DNA of 9,224 bases, from contig JAUZPT010000097.1 in the NCBI GenBank assembly GCA_030705745.1, forward strand, positions 1 to 9,224, in the 5' to 3' direction. How positions within the stretch are numbered: the first letter of the stretch is position 1; each line of letters starts with the position of its first letter. Below the pieces are notes generated by a model. That model made no database searches. It saw only the letters and a list, made by a program, of their open reading frames with translations, and was not told the DNA's origin. Of this stretch, positions 1-6,641 are shown piece after piece. A program made the position numbers and the translations under genes. Source of the stretch: Bacillota bacterium. Lineage in GTDB: Bacteria; Bacillota; Bacilli; Bacillales; Cytobacillaceae.

Positions 1-604
1 CAGGAAGCAAAAACTCGTCAAAGCTTTTCTAAAGGCCCGATATTCCAATCATTGTTTGGGCTGACAGTTTTTTATTCGGATAACGCTTTTTTAATTCTGT
101 TTCATTTTCTCCCACTAACCCGATCAATTGTTGGGCGGGTATATTTGAGCGATCAAATTTCCTTTCAACTGCAAGTACACCGGGAATTTTCAATGCATTA
201 ATTTTTTCCATTTGGGAAGTCGTCAAGGGGAGAGGGTTCGGATCACCATATGTAAATGGCTTCTTCGCCTTTTGGACTGATTCGTGAAGTTGATACCGAG
301 AAACTCCTGCAATACGGGCAACTTCTCGTTCATCCCATTTCATTCTTTTTAAAAAGGGAAAGAGGACGAGTACAGGAACCTTTTTATTGGTCAGTAACTC
401 GCCGTTGCGATCAAGGAAATCTCCCCTTCCGTTGTCTATGATCAATTCTTGAATTCTCTGTTTAACACTTTCTTCAAGTAAATTAATATTTCTGCTTGTA
501 AATGATTCAGTTTCGAATAGCTGAATTTGCATCAGACGAGCCATCAATAATGAAAAACATATTAAGCAGAACACTACCCAAGCGATTGCCCTTTTTTTCC
601 ACAT
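1..604 (-). pseudogene. pbpI: Class B penicillin-binding protein PbpI (YrrR-like), 5' part, interrupted by in-frame TAG
   Basis: This is the N-terminal part of a class B penicillin-binding protein, a membrane-anchored peptidoglycan transpeptidase. It starts at ATG 604-602. A short basic N-terminus precedes one transmembrane segment (about residues 6-24). The dimerisation region follows, with the class B hallmark GRGDFLDRNG at residues 59-68. The open frame stops at TAG (31-29) after residue 191 (GISGL). Beyond the stop the same frame reads KSFDEFLLP to the window edge, which is what this family has after GISGL-E, so one base change from GAG would explain the stop. The transpeptidase domain with its SxxK, SxN and KTG motifs would lie outside the window. 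In B. subtilis the gene after greA is pbpI (PBP4b), reported as sporulation-associated; the assignment here rests on gene order and motifs. It may be a true pseudogene, a strain-specific mutation or a sequencing error. Confidence 0.75.
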
Positions 605-610
605 AAAAAC

Positions 611-635
611 ACCTCGTCAAAAGTGTTGACGAGGT
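611..635 (-). promoter_or_regulatory. Perfect 10-bp hairpin enclosing the pbpI ribosome binding site
   Basis: Bases 611-620 and 626-635 are perfect reverse complements with a 5-base loop (621-625). On the minus strand the stem is ACCTCGTCAA / TTGACGAGGT, followed directly by GTTTTT and then the pbpI ATG. The Shine-Dalgarno GAGGTG is formed by the 3' arm. When folded, the ribosome binding site is paired, and the hairpin plus T-run also looks like an intrinsic terminator. It may limit pbpI translation, end read-through from greA, or both. The structure is read from the sequence; the regulatory role is inference. Confidence 0.55.
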
Positions 636-679
636 TCGAATATTTCAAACTATAGGATGTTAAAAAGAAAGAGATTTCA

Positions 680-708
680 TAAAAGCGCTCACATTGTCTA
701 TGAGCGCT
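680..708 (-). terminator. Rho-independent terminator of greA
   Basis: A perfect 8-bp inverted repeat (684-691 with 701-708; minus strand AGCGCTCA / TGAGCGCT) has a 9-base loop. It begins 6 bases after the greA stop codon and is followed on the minus strand by a short T-run (CTTTTATG). GC-rich stem, position and T-run fit an intrinsic terminator. The T-run is short, so termination may be partial. Confidence 0.65.
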
Positions 709-713
709 AGTCA

Positions 714-1190
714 TTATTTAATAGAAGTGATGCGGACGCTCATTTCCCCGCCAGGTGTTTGTACTGACACTTCGTCTCCTACTTTTTTGCCCATTAAACT
801 TTTGGCAATTGGAGAATCATTGGAAATTTTTCCTTCAAATGGATCTGCTTCTGCACTACCTACGATTGAATATGTTTCTTCATCACCATTAGGAAGTTCG
901 ATAAAAGTAACTGAGCGACCGAGCGCTACAGAATCACTAGCAACTTCACCTTCATTAATGATTTTTGCATTTCGGATCATATTTTCGAGCGTAGTAATGC
1001 GTCCTTCAACAAATGCTTGTTCTTCTTTTGCGGAATCATATTCCGAGTTTTCGGATAAATCACCGAAGCTTCTTGCGATTTTTATTCGTTCCACTACTTC
1101 TTTTCGTTTCACAGATTTTAATTGTTCAAGCTCGTGCTCGAGTTTTTCTTTACCTGCCTGTGTCATTGGAAATACTTTTTCTGTAGCCAA
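714..1190 (-). CDS. greA: Transcription elongation factor GreA
   Basis: GreA binds in the secondary channel of RNA polymerase and stimulates the polymerase's own RNA cleavage, rescuing backtracked complexes. The product is 158 aa, the usual family length. The N-terminal antiparallel coiled coil (about residues 10-75) carries the tip motif [12 protein letters not shown], with acidic residues D44 and E47 matching the catalytic-loop positions D41 and E44 of E. coli GreA. The C-terminal FKBP-like domain includes [17 protein letters not shown] and ends [12 protein letters not shown]. The start is TTG at 1190-1188: the Shine-Dalgarno AAGGAG ends 8 bases upstream and the protein then begins [10 protein letters not shown], as in other Bacillaceae GreA proteins. 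A GTG at 1199-1197 is in frame but overlaps the Shine-Dalgarno and cannot be used with it. The gene lies 166 bases after udk and is followed by a hairpin terminator. Confidence 0.96.
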   Translation of the reverse strand: MATEKVFPMTQAGKEKLEHELEQLKSVKRKEVVERIKIARSFGDLSENSEYDSAKEEQAFVEGRITTLENMIRNAKIINEGEVASDSVALGRSVTFIELPNGDEETYSIVGSAEADPFEGKISNDSPIAKSLMGKKVGDEVSVQTPGGEMSVRITSIK

Positions 1191-1277
1191 ACCATTCACT
1201 CCTTCTAGTCTTCACAATCCCCCAACAGACTGTGCATAAGATATGTAGCCTTATAAACAAGGCATAAATACATAGGA

Positions 1278-1300
1278 GCGCGTCCTTTTATAGGGCGCGC
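1278..1300. repeat. GC-rich hairpin between udk and greA
   Basis: GCGCGTCC (1278-1285) and GGGCGCGC (1293-1300) form an 8-position stem around a 7-base loop. One position is imperfect: a G-U wobble in a plus-strand transcript but an A-C mismatch in the udk-greA direction. There is no T-run on either side, so it is not a standard terminator. It could be a processing or stability hairpin in a udk-greA transcript, or part of the greA leader. A smaller 5-bp repeat (1248-1252 with 1259-1263) lies nearer greA. Confidence 0.4.
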
Positions 1301-1317
1301 ATAAATCGAACTTATTC

Positions 1318-1340
1318 AAAAAGTATTTTTTATACTTCTT
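1318..1340 (-). terminator. Weak AT-rich hairpin after udk
   Basis: On the minus strand AAGAAGTAT pairs with ATACTTTTT (one G-U) around five A bases, starting 16 bases after the udk stop codon. It contains a T-run in its 3' arm but only one G-C pair, so any termination would be weak and greA is probably also reached by read-through. Low confidence. Confidence 0.3.
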
Positions 1341-1356
1341 TTCATCTGTTATTGTT

Positions 1357-1992
1357 TCATAAAATTGACTTTTGTTCAAGAATTGTTTGAATTTTTGTGA
1401 CCATTAAATCGATTGCCACATGGTTATGCCCACCTTCTGGGATGATGATGTCCGCATACCGCTTTGTTGGCTCGATAAACTGATTATGCATCGGACGAAC
1501 AACATTTACGTATTGTTCAATAACTGAATCAAGCGTACGGCCACGCTCTTTCATATCGCGAAGCAAGCGTCGAATGATGCGTAAATCTCCATCCGTATCA
1601 ACATAAAGCTTGATATCCATCAAATCTCGTAAGCGTTCGTCTTCGAGAATCAGAATGCCTTCTAGGATAATTACATCTTTCGGATCAACCGGGATGACAT
1701 CCTCTGAGCGAGTATGAATTGAATAATTATAAACAGGTTTATCAATCGCTTCGTACTTTAGCAAAGTTTCGATGTGCTCGATGAGTAAATCATTATCAAA
1801 TGCTAAAGGATGATCATAATTCGTTTTTAAACGTTCCTCAAATGGAAGGCTACTTTGGTCTTTATAATAATAATCCTGTTCAAGTATTAAAATGGAATGC
1901 CCTTTGAAACTTTCATATATAGCTTTCGTTACACTCGTTTTTCCTGAACCGGAACCTCCGGCTACACCAATAACAACTGGTTTGCGTCCCAT
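1357..1992 (-). CDS. udk: Uridine kinase (uridine/cytidine kinase)
   Basis: Udk phosphorylates uridine and cytidine to UMP and CMP, using ATP or GTP, in cytoplasmic pyrimidine salvage. The 211-aa product has the family length. The P-loop GGSGSGKT lies at residues 12-19. The nucleoside-binding DHPLAFD is at 60-66 and the YNYSIHTR segment at 88-95. EGILIL at 111-116 ends the second core strand. An arginine-rich lid ([15 protein letters not shown]) occupies about 138-152, and [13 protein letters not shown] about 173-185. The ATG at 1992 has an AAAGGAGA Shine-Dalgarno 6-8 bases upstream and begins one base after the trhP2 stop codon, so translation is probably coupled. Only salvage genes with these motifs fit; phosphoribulokinase is a distant relative but the HTR and DHP motifs favour Udk. 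Confidence 0.97.
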   Translation of the reverse strand: MGRKPVVIGVAGGSGSGKTSVTKAIYESFKGHSILILEQDYYYKDQSSLPFEERLKTNYDHPLAFDNDLLIEHIETLLKYEAIDKPVYNYSIHTRSEDVIPVDPKDVIILEGILILEDERLRDLMDIKLYVDTDGDLRIIRRLLRDMKERGRTLDSVIEQYVNVVRPMHNQFIEPTKRYADIIIPEGGHNHVAIDLMVTKIQTILEQKSIL

Positions 1993-1993
1993 A

Positions 1994-3262
1994 TTAGTTC
2001 TCCTTTCGCATCATGTTGTTTGGGTAAACCGGCTTGTCCAACTTGAATTGTACAATTTGAAGAGGATGGCGAGCCGCATCGAGCTCATTACCTTTTTCAT
2101 CCCAGATTTTATCCACTACATGCGTAAAATTCTCGATCTCAGGCCCGAAGAATTCAACTTCGTCACCTGGCTTAAAATAATTTCTTTGCTGAAGCGTCAC
2201 TATTTGCGTTTCTTCGTCATAATTCAACACAAGACCAGCAAAATCAAATGTTGTCTTTTTGCTATGATTGCCAAACATTTGCTCTTTATACCCTGGAATT
2301 CCCTCGAAAAATGCCGGAGCCGTTTCTCGGTTCGCACATTTATCAAGTTCAACGAGCCATTCAGGATTGATTACAAAGTTTTCAGGGTCCTCACAATACG
2401 CATCAATCACTTTCCGGTAGACACTCACAACCGTCGCAATATAGTGAATTGACTTCATGCGGCCTTCAATTTTCAAACTGTCAATGCCAAGCTCGATCAT
2501 TCTCGGAATCGCCTGGATCAAATTCAGATCCTTCGGGCTCATCGCGAAAGCTGCATCGTTTTCAGCAAAAAGCGACGTTTCATCGCTTCCATCCTGCTGG
2601 TAAAGATCATAATCCCAACGGCATGACTGACAGCAACCCCCACGGTTTGAATCCCTTGCAGTCATATGGTTGCTAAGCGTACAACGTCCTGAATAGGCAA
2701 TGCACATGGCACCATGGATAAATGCCTCAATTTCAATATCGACCTTTTCCTTCATTTCACGCATTTCCTCAGCGCCTACTTCGCGCGCCAGGACGACACG
2801 TTCAAGCCCTTCTTCTTTCCAGAATTGGACCGCTTTGTAGTTGGACAGAGATTGCTGTGTGCTCAAATGCACCTCGATTTCAGGCGCAATCCTACGGCAT
2901 GTTTCAATGATGAGCGGATCCGCCACGATGATGCCGGCTACTCCCGCTTCTTTCAGCCCCATTAAATAATCTTCAAGACCATCAATGTTTTCATTATGGG
3001 CAAATATATTGGTCGTCACATAAATGCGTGCGCCGAATTTCTTAGCGAATTCGACACCTTCCTTCATCTCTTCAAACGTAAAGTTATCGGCGTTCGAACG
3101 TAATCCGTACTCCTGTCCACCGATAAAAACGGCATCTGCACCATACTGGACAGCAATTTTCAATTTTTCCAAATTGCCGGCAGGCGCCAAAAGCTCGGGC
3201 TTCTTGACAATGACTCGTTTTCCATTGATTTCAGCAGAAATTCTATCCTTCACTGCACTCAC
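1994..3262 (-). CDS. trhP2: U32-family tRNA hydroxylation protein TrhP2 (YrrO)
   Basis: This is a peptidase-U32 family protein, 422 aa. Characterised members (E. coli TrhP/YegQ, B. subtilis YrrN/YrrO) are not proteases in this role: they make 5-hydroxyuridine at tRNA wobble position 34, with prephenate needed in vivo. The U32 signature is intact as [19 protein letters not shown] (residues 179-197 from the GTG start). Cysteines 187 and 194, then 210, 211 and 214 in GGCCQSC, fit the iron-sulphur ligand region of the family. The N-terminal TIM-barrel-like half starts [14 protein letters not shown]; the C-terminal part (after about residue 330) resembles the small beta domain of long U32 proteins. 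I choose GTG 3262-3260: AAGGAGG lies 9 bases upstream. An in-frame TTG at 3268 sits only 3 bases after it. The gene follows trhP1 by 48 bases and nearly touches udk. Confidence 0.92.
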   Translation of the reverse strand: MSAVKDRISAEINGKRVIVKKPELLAPAGNLEKLKIAVQYGADAVFIGGQEYGLRSNADNFTFEEMKEGVEFAKKFGARIYVTTNIFAHNENIDGLEDYLMGLKEAGVAGIIVADPLIIETCRRIAPEIEVHLSTQQSLSNYKAVQFWKEEGLERVVLAREVGAEEMREMKEKVDIEIEAFIHGAMCIAYSGRCTLSNHMTARDSNRGGCCQSCRWDYDLYQQDGSDETSLFAENDAAFAMSPKDLNLIQAIPRMIELGIDSLKIEGRMKSIHYIATVVSVYRKVIDAYCEDPENFVINPEWLVELDKCANRETAPAFFEGIPGYKEQMFGNHSKKTTFDFAGLVLNYDEETQIVTLQQRNYFKPGDEVEFFGPEIENFTHVVDKIWDEKGNELDAARHPLQIVQFKLDKPVYPNNMMRKEN

Positions 3263-3310
3263 GGTCAAAGGCCTCCTTTTTTATCATAAAAATTTATTTT
3301 TTCAATTCGA

Positions 3311-4240
3311 TTAATAAACCGTTTCCTTGAAAAAGAATCCTGTGTCCAGCGGCCTGTTAGCAGACTGTACCGATTCAACTTCCGATAATAGAGCATCTTT
3401 TTCATCTTCGTACGCGTCAGGATCTTCTATTAATAGATCGATTGCTCGTCTGTATGCCTTCGTAACCGCCAGGATGTATTCCGGGCTTTTTAAAATGCCA
3501 TCGATTTTAAAAGAATCCACACCCGCTTCAACCATTTCCTGTAGCTCGTCGATGATGCAGATGTCATTCGGGCTCATGATATGCGTTCCATTTACATCCT
3601 CAAAAATCGGATATTTGTTTTCACGTTCTTTATCATGGAGGAACATGTTTTTCTGTTCTTTGCGATTCTCAATTTCAAGTGCCTTGCCTTGATATTCGAA
3701 ATAATTTCCAAGCAGCGTCCTCTTGGATTGGAACATGCACGTCATTCCATGAACCTGCACTTCAATTTCCACTTCAGCATTTTCCTTTATTTCGACAATG
3801 GCATCCATATTGATTTCACGTGCAAGTACCGCTCGTTTTGCACCCTTGCGTCCCCAATAATTGCATGTATACCAATTGGTAGCCGTTGTTTCCGTACTCC
3901 AATGGAGCTTCATATCAGGAGCTATCTCCTTCGCCGTCATTAAGACCGCGGGATCTCCGAACACAACTGCATCTGCACCGGAAGAAACGGCAAATCCCAT
4001 ATATTCCTTTAAGTCTTCCAATTTATCATTATGAAAAATGGCGTTCATCGCAATGTATGCTTTTTTCCCTTTGGAATGAGCTAGTTCGATCGCTTTTTTC
4101 GCATCTGCTCTGTTGAATTCACCTGCAAGGCGCAGTCCGAATTTTTGTTCCCCAATTACGAATGCATCTGCTCCCGCTTCTGCCAACGGAATTATATCGT
4201 CTACAGTTGTCGGTGTAACCAATAATTCTGGCTTGTTCAT
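3311..4240 (-). CDS. trhP1: U32-family tRNA hydroxylation protein TrhP1 (YrrN)
   Basis: This is the shorter U32 paralogue (309 aa) expected beside TrhP2; together they are linked to prephenate-dependent 5-hydroxyuridine formation at tRNA U34 in B. subtilis. It has the same fold cues: PELLVTPTTVDD at the start, GADAFVIGEQKFGLR at 23-37, and VQVHGMTCMFQSKRTLLGN at 161-179 aligned to the U32 signature. The alignment shows it keeps only the first signature cysteine (C168). The second (C in GRC of TrhP2) is T175, and the GGCCQSC cluster has no counterpart, so an iron-sulphur cluster like that of TrhP2 is unlikely. It also lacks the C-terminal extension. A heteromeric or tRNA-binding partner role is inference. 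The start ATG (4240) overlaps the trmR stop as ATGA, with AGAGGTGA inside the end of trmR as ribosome binding site. Confidence 0.9.
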   Translation of the reverse strand: MNKPELLVTPTTVDDIIPLAEAGADAFVIGEQKFGLRLAGEFNRADAKKAIELAHSKGKKAYIAMNAIFHNDKLEDLKEYMGFAVSSGADAVVFGDPAVLMTAKEIAPDMKLHWSTETTATNWYTCNYWGRKGAKRAVLAREINMDAIVEIKENAEVEIEVQVHGMTCMFQSKRTLLGNYFEYQGKALEIENRKEQKNMFLHDKERENKYPIFEDVNGTHIMSPNDICIIDELQEMVEAGVDSFKIDGILKSPEYILAVTKAYRRAIDLLIEDPDAYEDEKDALLSEVESVQSANRPLDTGFFFKETVY

Positions 4241-4887
4241 TCACCATCACCTCTTTTTTTACTAATCGCTATCCCATCTCCTACAGGCAAAATGACTGTA
4301 TGAAAATGATCATGCTTCATCAGCCATTCATTAAAGGAACGAATTTTTTTTACAAGGCTTCGAATTCGTTTATTTTCTATTTCAGATTCATAAACCAAAC
4401 CTTTGAATAAAACGTTGTCTGTAATAATCATGCCTTCTTTGTCGAGAAACGGAGAATAAATCTCAAAAAACTTTTGATACTGGCCCTTCGCTGCATCAAT
4501 AAAAATAACGTCGTAAGGCCCTTCAGATCCCACTTCGTTTACAATATTCAAAGCATCGCCTGTAATGAGCAGAATTTGCCTTTCCTTTTGTGACCGCTCA
4601 ATGTATTGCTCTGCAACTTTGATTCTTTGTTCATCCCGTTCAATGGTAACTATTGTTGCATCAGGCAGGGCCACAGCCATTCTTAAAGCGGAATAACCAA
4701 TCGCAGTGCCAACTTCGAGAATTTTTTTAGGTTTTTGAATTCGCAACAGCTGCAGCATTGTTTCGATTCCGGAAAGTTCCATGATTGGTACTTCCTGTTC
4801 CCGCGCATAACTTTCCATTTCCAAAAACAATTCATTTCGGTCCGGCAAGAGATCTTCTAAATAATTGTGCAGCTTTTCATTCAACAA
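4237..4887 (-). CDS. trmR: tRNA 5-hydroxyuridine methyltransferase TrmR (YrrM)
   Basis: TrmR is a class I S-adenosylmethionine O-methyltransferase of the COMT-like family. The B. subtilis orthologue YrrM converts 5-hydroxyuridine 34 to 5-methoxyuridine in tRNAs. The 216-aa product shows motif I as KKILEVGTAIGYSA (residues 54-67) and the acidic SAM-ribose residue in TIERDE (81-86). Candidate metal and substrate ligands are D131 in YDVIFIDAAKG and D157-N158 in GMIITDN. It ends with DGIAISKK. The start is one of two adjacent TTG codons (4887 or 4884). The GAGGTG Shine-Dalgarno lies 7 bases before the first, which I prefer. No ATG start fits. It is the first gene of the trmR-trhP1-trhP2-udk operon, and the two enzymes encoded next make its substrate. 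Catechol-type methyltransferases share the fold, but the context makes TrmR much more likely. Confidence 0.93.
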   Translation of the reverse strand: MLNEKLHNYLEDLLPDRNELFLEMESYAREQEVPIMELSGIETMLQLLRIQKPKKILEVGTAIGYSALRMAVALPDATIVTIERDEQRIKVAEQYIERSQKERQILLITGDALNIVNEVGSEGPYDVIFIDAAKGQYQKFFEIYSPFLDKEGMIITDNVLFKGLVYESEIENKRIRSLVKKIRSFNEWLMKHDHFHTVILPVGDGIAISKKRGDGE

Positions 4888-4926
4888 GCTGCGTCACCTC
4901 TATCCTTTAATCTAATTATCCATTTA

Positions 4927-4956
4927 ATTGTGGTCGGCCGCCTTCAATACGGTCAA
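4927..4956 (-). promoter_or_regulatory. Possible sigma-A promoter for the trmR operon
   Basis: On the minus strand TTGACC (4956-4951) is followed after 18 bases by CACAAT (4932-4927), about 40 bases before the trmR start. The -35 matches five of six consensus bases and the -10 four of six. It would let trmR be transcribed independently of the structured RNA upstream. Weak call. Confidence 0.35.
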
Positions 4957-5001
4957 AACATGGCTTGTACATATGAAAATTATTCATGTAAGTCTATATT
5001 A

Positions 5002-5019
5002 GCCCAGGATTTCCTGGAC
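5002..5019 (-). repeat. Hairpin just downstream of the structured RNA
   Basis: On the minus strand GTCCAGG pairs with CCTGGGC around the loop AAAT. One pair is G-U in this direction and would be a C-A mismatch on the other strand. It starts 4 bases after the U-tract at 5024 and has no T-run of its own. It might block 3' exonuclease decay or form part of a larger leader fold. Confidence 0.45.
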
Positions 5020-5023
5020 AATG

Positions 5024-5150
5024 AAAAAATAGCGTTCACAGATAAGGAAGCGGCATAAATGTTCCAATTTATGCGTTAATGCAGCACAATTCTGCTACAT
5101 CCCTACATGTCTGTGAGTTACGCTATCTAGAGATTATGAAATAAAACACT
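5024..5150 (-). ncRNA. Predicted three-way-junction RNA with terminal U-tract, upstream of trmR
   Basis: The minus strand can fold into a compact structure. The closing stem P1 pairs 5121-5128 with 5027-5034, 5110-5116 with 5036-5042, and 5100-5105 with 5043-5048 (21 pairs, two small bulges). Hairpin P2 pairs 5093-5099 with 5080-5086 around loop GAATTG; hairpin P3 pairs 5067-5074 with 5053-5060 around loop TGGAAC. Joining segments are 0, 5 and 4 bases. The last P1 arm runs into six Ts (5029-5024), as in an intrinsic terminator. All three non-Watson-Crick positions (5127:5028, 5103:5045, 5097:5082) are G-U in this direction and would be C-A on the other strand, which supports minus-strand transcription. 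An extended -10 promoter predicts a start near 5150 and a transcript of about 127 nt. It could be a small RNA, a terminating leader of the trmR operon, or an elaborate mltG terminator. I recognise no known riboswitch. Confidence 0.55.
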
Positions 5151-5156
5151 CGAACT

Positions 5157-5186
5157 ATTTTAACATAATTGCTGGGCGAATGCTAA
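5157..5186 (-). promoter_or_regulatory. Extended -10 sigma-A type promoter for the structured RNA / trmR leader
   Basis: On the minus strand TTAGCA (5186-5181, four of six consensus bases) is followed after 18 bases by TAAAAT (5162-5157, five of six). The -10 is preceded by TG and one base (5165-5163), the extended -10 motif common in Bacillus promoters. It lies 23 bases after the mltG stop codon. The expected start is near 5150. Confidence 0.5.
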
Positions 5187-5208
5187 CCTTTCTCCCATGA
5201 AACGACAT

Positions 5209-6345
5209 TTATTTTTTCACAGAAAGATTCTTGGCTTTTGCCCTATTATGCTCTTCAAGAGTTTTAGTAAAGATTACCCGTCCATCTGCTGTTGCAAGAA
5301 AGTAATAAAAATTTGTTTTCTCAGGATTAAGTGCTGCCTGTATTGACATATTCCCTGCATTCGAAATCGGTCCAGGAGGTAACCCAATATTTTTATAAGT
5401 ATTGTATGGAGATTTCACTTTCAAATCAGCATACAAAACACGGTCTTTGTGTTTGCCCTGAGCATATAGGACTGTGGGATCCGTTTGCAGAGGCATTCCT
5501 TTTTTTATCCGATTGTAAAAAACACTAGAAATTTTACTTCTGTCTGCCTTTAGAGTTGCCTCTTCTTCTACGAGCGAAGCCATTGTCAAGAGCTGATGTA
5601 TGGTCAGCTTTTGATTTTTCATTTGTTCCTGATAAGTGCTGAGTACCTCTTGCGTTTTATCAAGCATGGCACATACCATTTCATCAATGGTAGGGTTCTT
5701 TTGATAAAATGGATATGTGGCAGGATAAAGATATCCTTCAAGAGGGTACATGATTTTTTTATTCAGTATATCCTTGGTCAGCAGGTCAGGATATTTTTTC
5801 ATAAGCGACAGTATAAACTGTTTATCATTCAATACTTTGAAAACCTCGGGCTGCTTAAGCTTTGAGGATTTTGCGATAATCGCCGCAATTTCTTTTAACT
5901 GTTTTCCTTCGGGTATGGTTAATTTTAACGTGACATTTCGCATGACATTCCCGGTTTTGAGATTCTTTATGATTTCCGGAACGGACATTGAGGGGCTTAA
6001 TTGATACGTACCTGCCATGAAGCCCCCTTCATTTTTCAATTTTACATAGTACTTGAAGACACTGGCATCCTTTATGACTCCTTGTTTCTCCAGCTTATCG
6101 GCAATGACAGATACCGAGGAGCCAATCGGCACTTCTACTTGCTGCATTTTTTTGCTAGCAGGCTGAACGGGATTAAGTGCAGATTTAACATAAAAATAGC
6201 CTCCAATGACGATAGCTGCAAATAAAAGCAGCAGTGCAGCCGAAATTATCAAGACAATTCTTCTGACCGTCCTCGCCTCGCTGCGTTGCTCCATAATTCT
6301 TTCCTGTATGCTCATTCCTTTAAAATCTTTGTCTTTTGAATCCAT
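5209..6345 (-). CDS. mltG: Endolytic murein transglycosylase MltG (YrrL)
   Basis: MltG is a membrane-anchored lytic transglycosylase that cuts nascent glycan strands at the cell surface and is thought to set glycan length or terminate polymerisation. The product is 378 aa. A charged cytoplasmic N-terminus (about 1-29) is followed by one transmembrane helix (about 30-53). A LysM-like region spans about 68-118 (VEVPIGSSVSVIADKLEKQG, then FMAGTYQLSPSMSVPEII). The YceG/MltG catalytic domain holds the expected glutamate at E260 in ASLVEEEAT, matching E218 of E. coli MltG. Other family blocks are SSVFYNRIKKGMPLQTDPTV (273-292), YNTYKNIGLPPGPISNAG (314-331) and ATADGRVIFTKTLEEHN near the end. The ATG at 6345 has GGAG 5 bases upstream. 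It is transcribed separately from yrzB, being preceded by a terminator and its own promoter. No dedicated terminator is seen before the structured RNA at 5128-5024, which may serve. Confidence 0.96.
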   Translation of the reverse strand: MDSKDKDFKGMSIQERIMEQRSEARTVRRIVLIISAALLLLFAAIVIGGYFYVKSALNPVQPASKKMQQVEVPIGSSVSVIADKLEKQGVIKDASVFKYYVKLKNEGGFMAGTYQLSPSMSVPEIIKNLKTGNVMRNVTLKLTIPEGKQLKEIAAIIAKSSKLKQPEVFKVLNDKQFILSLMKKYPDLLTKDILNKKIMYPLEGYLYPATYPFYQKNPTIDEMVCAMLDKTQEVLSTYQEQMKNQKLTIHQLLTMASLVEEEATLKADRSKISSVFYNRIKKGMPLQTDPTVLYAQGKHKDRVLYADLKVKSPYNTYKNIGLPPGPISNAGNMSIQAALNPEKTNFYYFLATADGRVIFTKTLEEHNRAKAKNLSVKK

Positions 6346-6456
6346 ATTTTCTCCAGCCTTTTCATGAGGATATAACTTTTTTGTTAAGCTTAAGTTTTAG
6401 GTTTCGTACTTAATCGTTTAATTACTCGTAAAGTTTACGTTGCTTGACACCTAATA

Positions 6457-6485
6457 ATTTGAGCATACGCCTCGAAAAATGTCAA
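6457..6485 (-). promoter_or_regulatory. Sigma-A type promoter of mltG
   Basis: On the minus strand a perfect -35 TTGACA (6485-6480) is separated by 17 bases from TCAAAT (6462-6457, four of six consensus bases), which has the extended -10 TG at 6465-6464. The start would be near 6450, giving an mltG leader of about 105 bases. The leader contains a 10-bp palindrome (TTAAGCTTAA, 6384-6393) of unknown meaning. The rest of the 6346-6575 spacer holds nothing else I can support. Confidence 0.7.
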
Positions 6486-6575
6486 TTTTCGTTGAATCGG
6501 TGGAGAAAACAAAGTCTTTTTTGATTGATAAAATTTATGAGATGTTAGATGGGAAGCAAAAAAAATGTTATTAAC

Positions 6576-6605
6576 AAAAAAACACACAGCATTTATGCCA
6601 TGTGT
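6576..6605 (-). terminator. Rho-independent terminator after yrzB
   Basis: On the minus strand ACACATGGC (6605-6597) pairs with GCTGTGTGT (6590-6582), including two G-U pairs, around the 6-base loop ATAAAT. It is followed by a run of seven Ts (6582-6576, the first one in the stem). It lies 36 bases after the yrzB stop codon and marks the end of the alaS-ireB-ruvX-yrzB transcription unit. Confidence 0.85.
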
Positions 6606-6641
6606 CTTAATTATTCCATCTCTAAAGATAGAACCAAAAAC

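Noticed and set aside
4867..5058. Plus-strand open frame of 63 codons across the trmR start and spacer
   Set aside because: No Shine-Dalgarno before its ATG or the internal ATG near 4960. It overlaps trmR and the structured RNA, and its sequence resembles no family I know.
5024..5128. Known riboswitch or T-box leader
   Set aside because: A purine riboswitch also has a three-way junction, but the junction and loop consensus bases are absent. No T-box AGGGTGGNACC element is present.
6444..6485. TTGACA on the plus strand facing the mltG -35, suggesting divergent or overlapping promoters
   Set aside because: The plus-strand copy has no acceptable -10 at 16-18 bases (ACGCCT follows) and no gene downstream on that strand.
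6479..6574. Plus-strand 31-codon ORF in the yrzB-mltG spacer, with plausible amino acid composition
   Set aside because: No ribosome binding site precedes it, it overlaps the mltG promoter, and its 3' end runs into the yrzB terminator. Probably chance.
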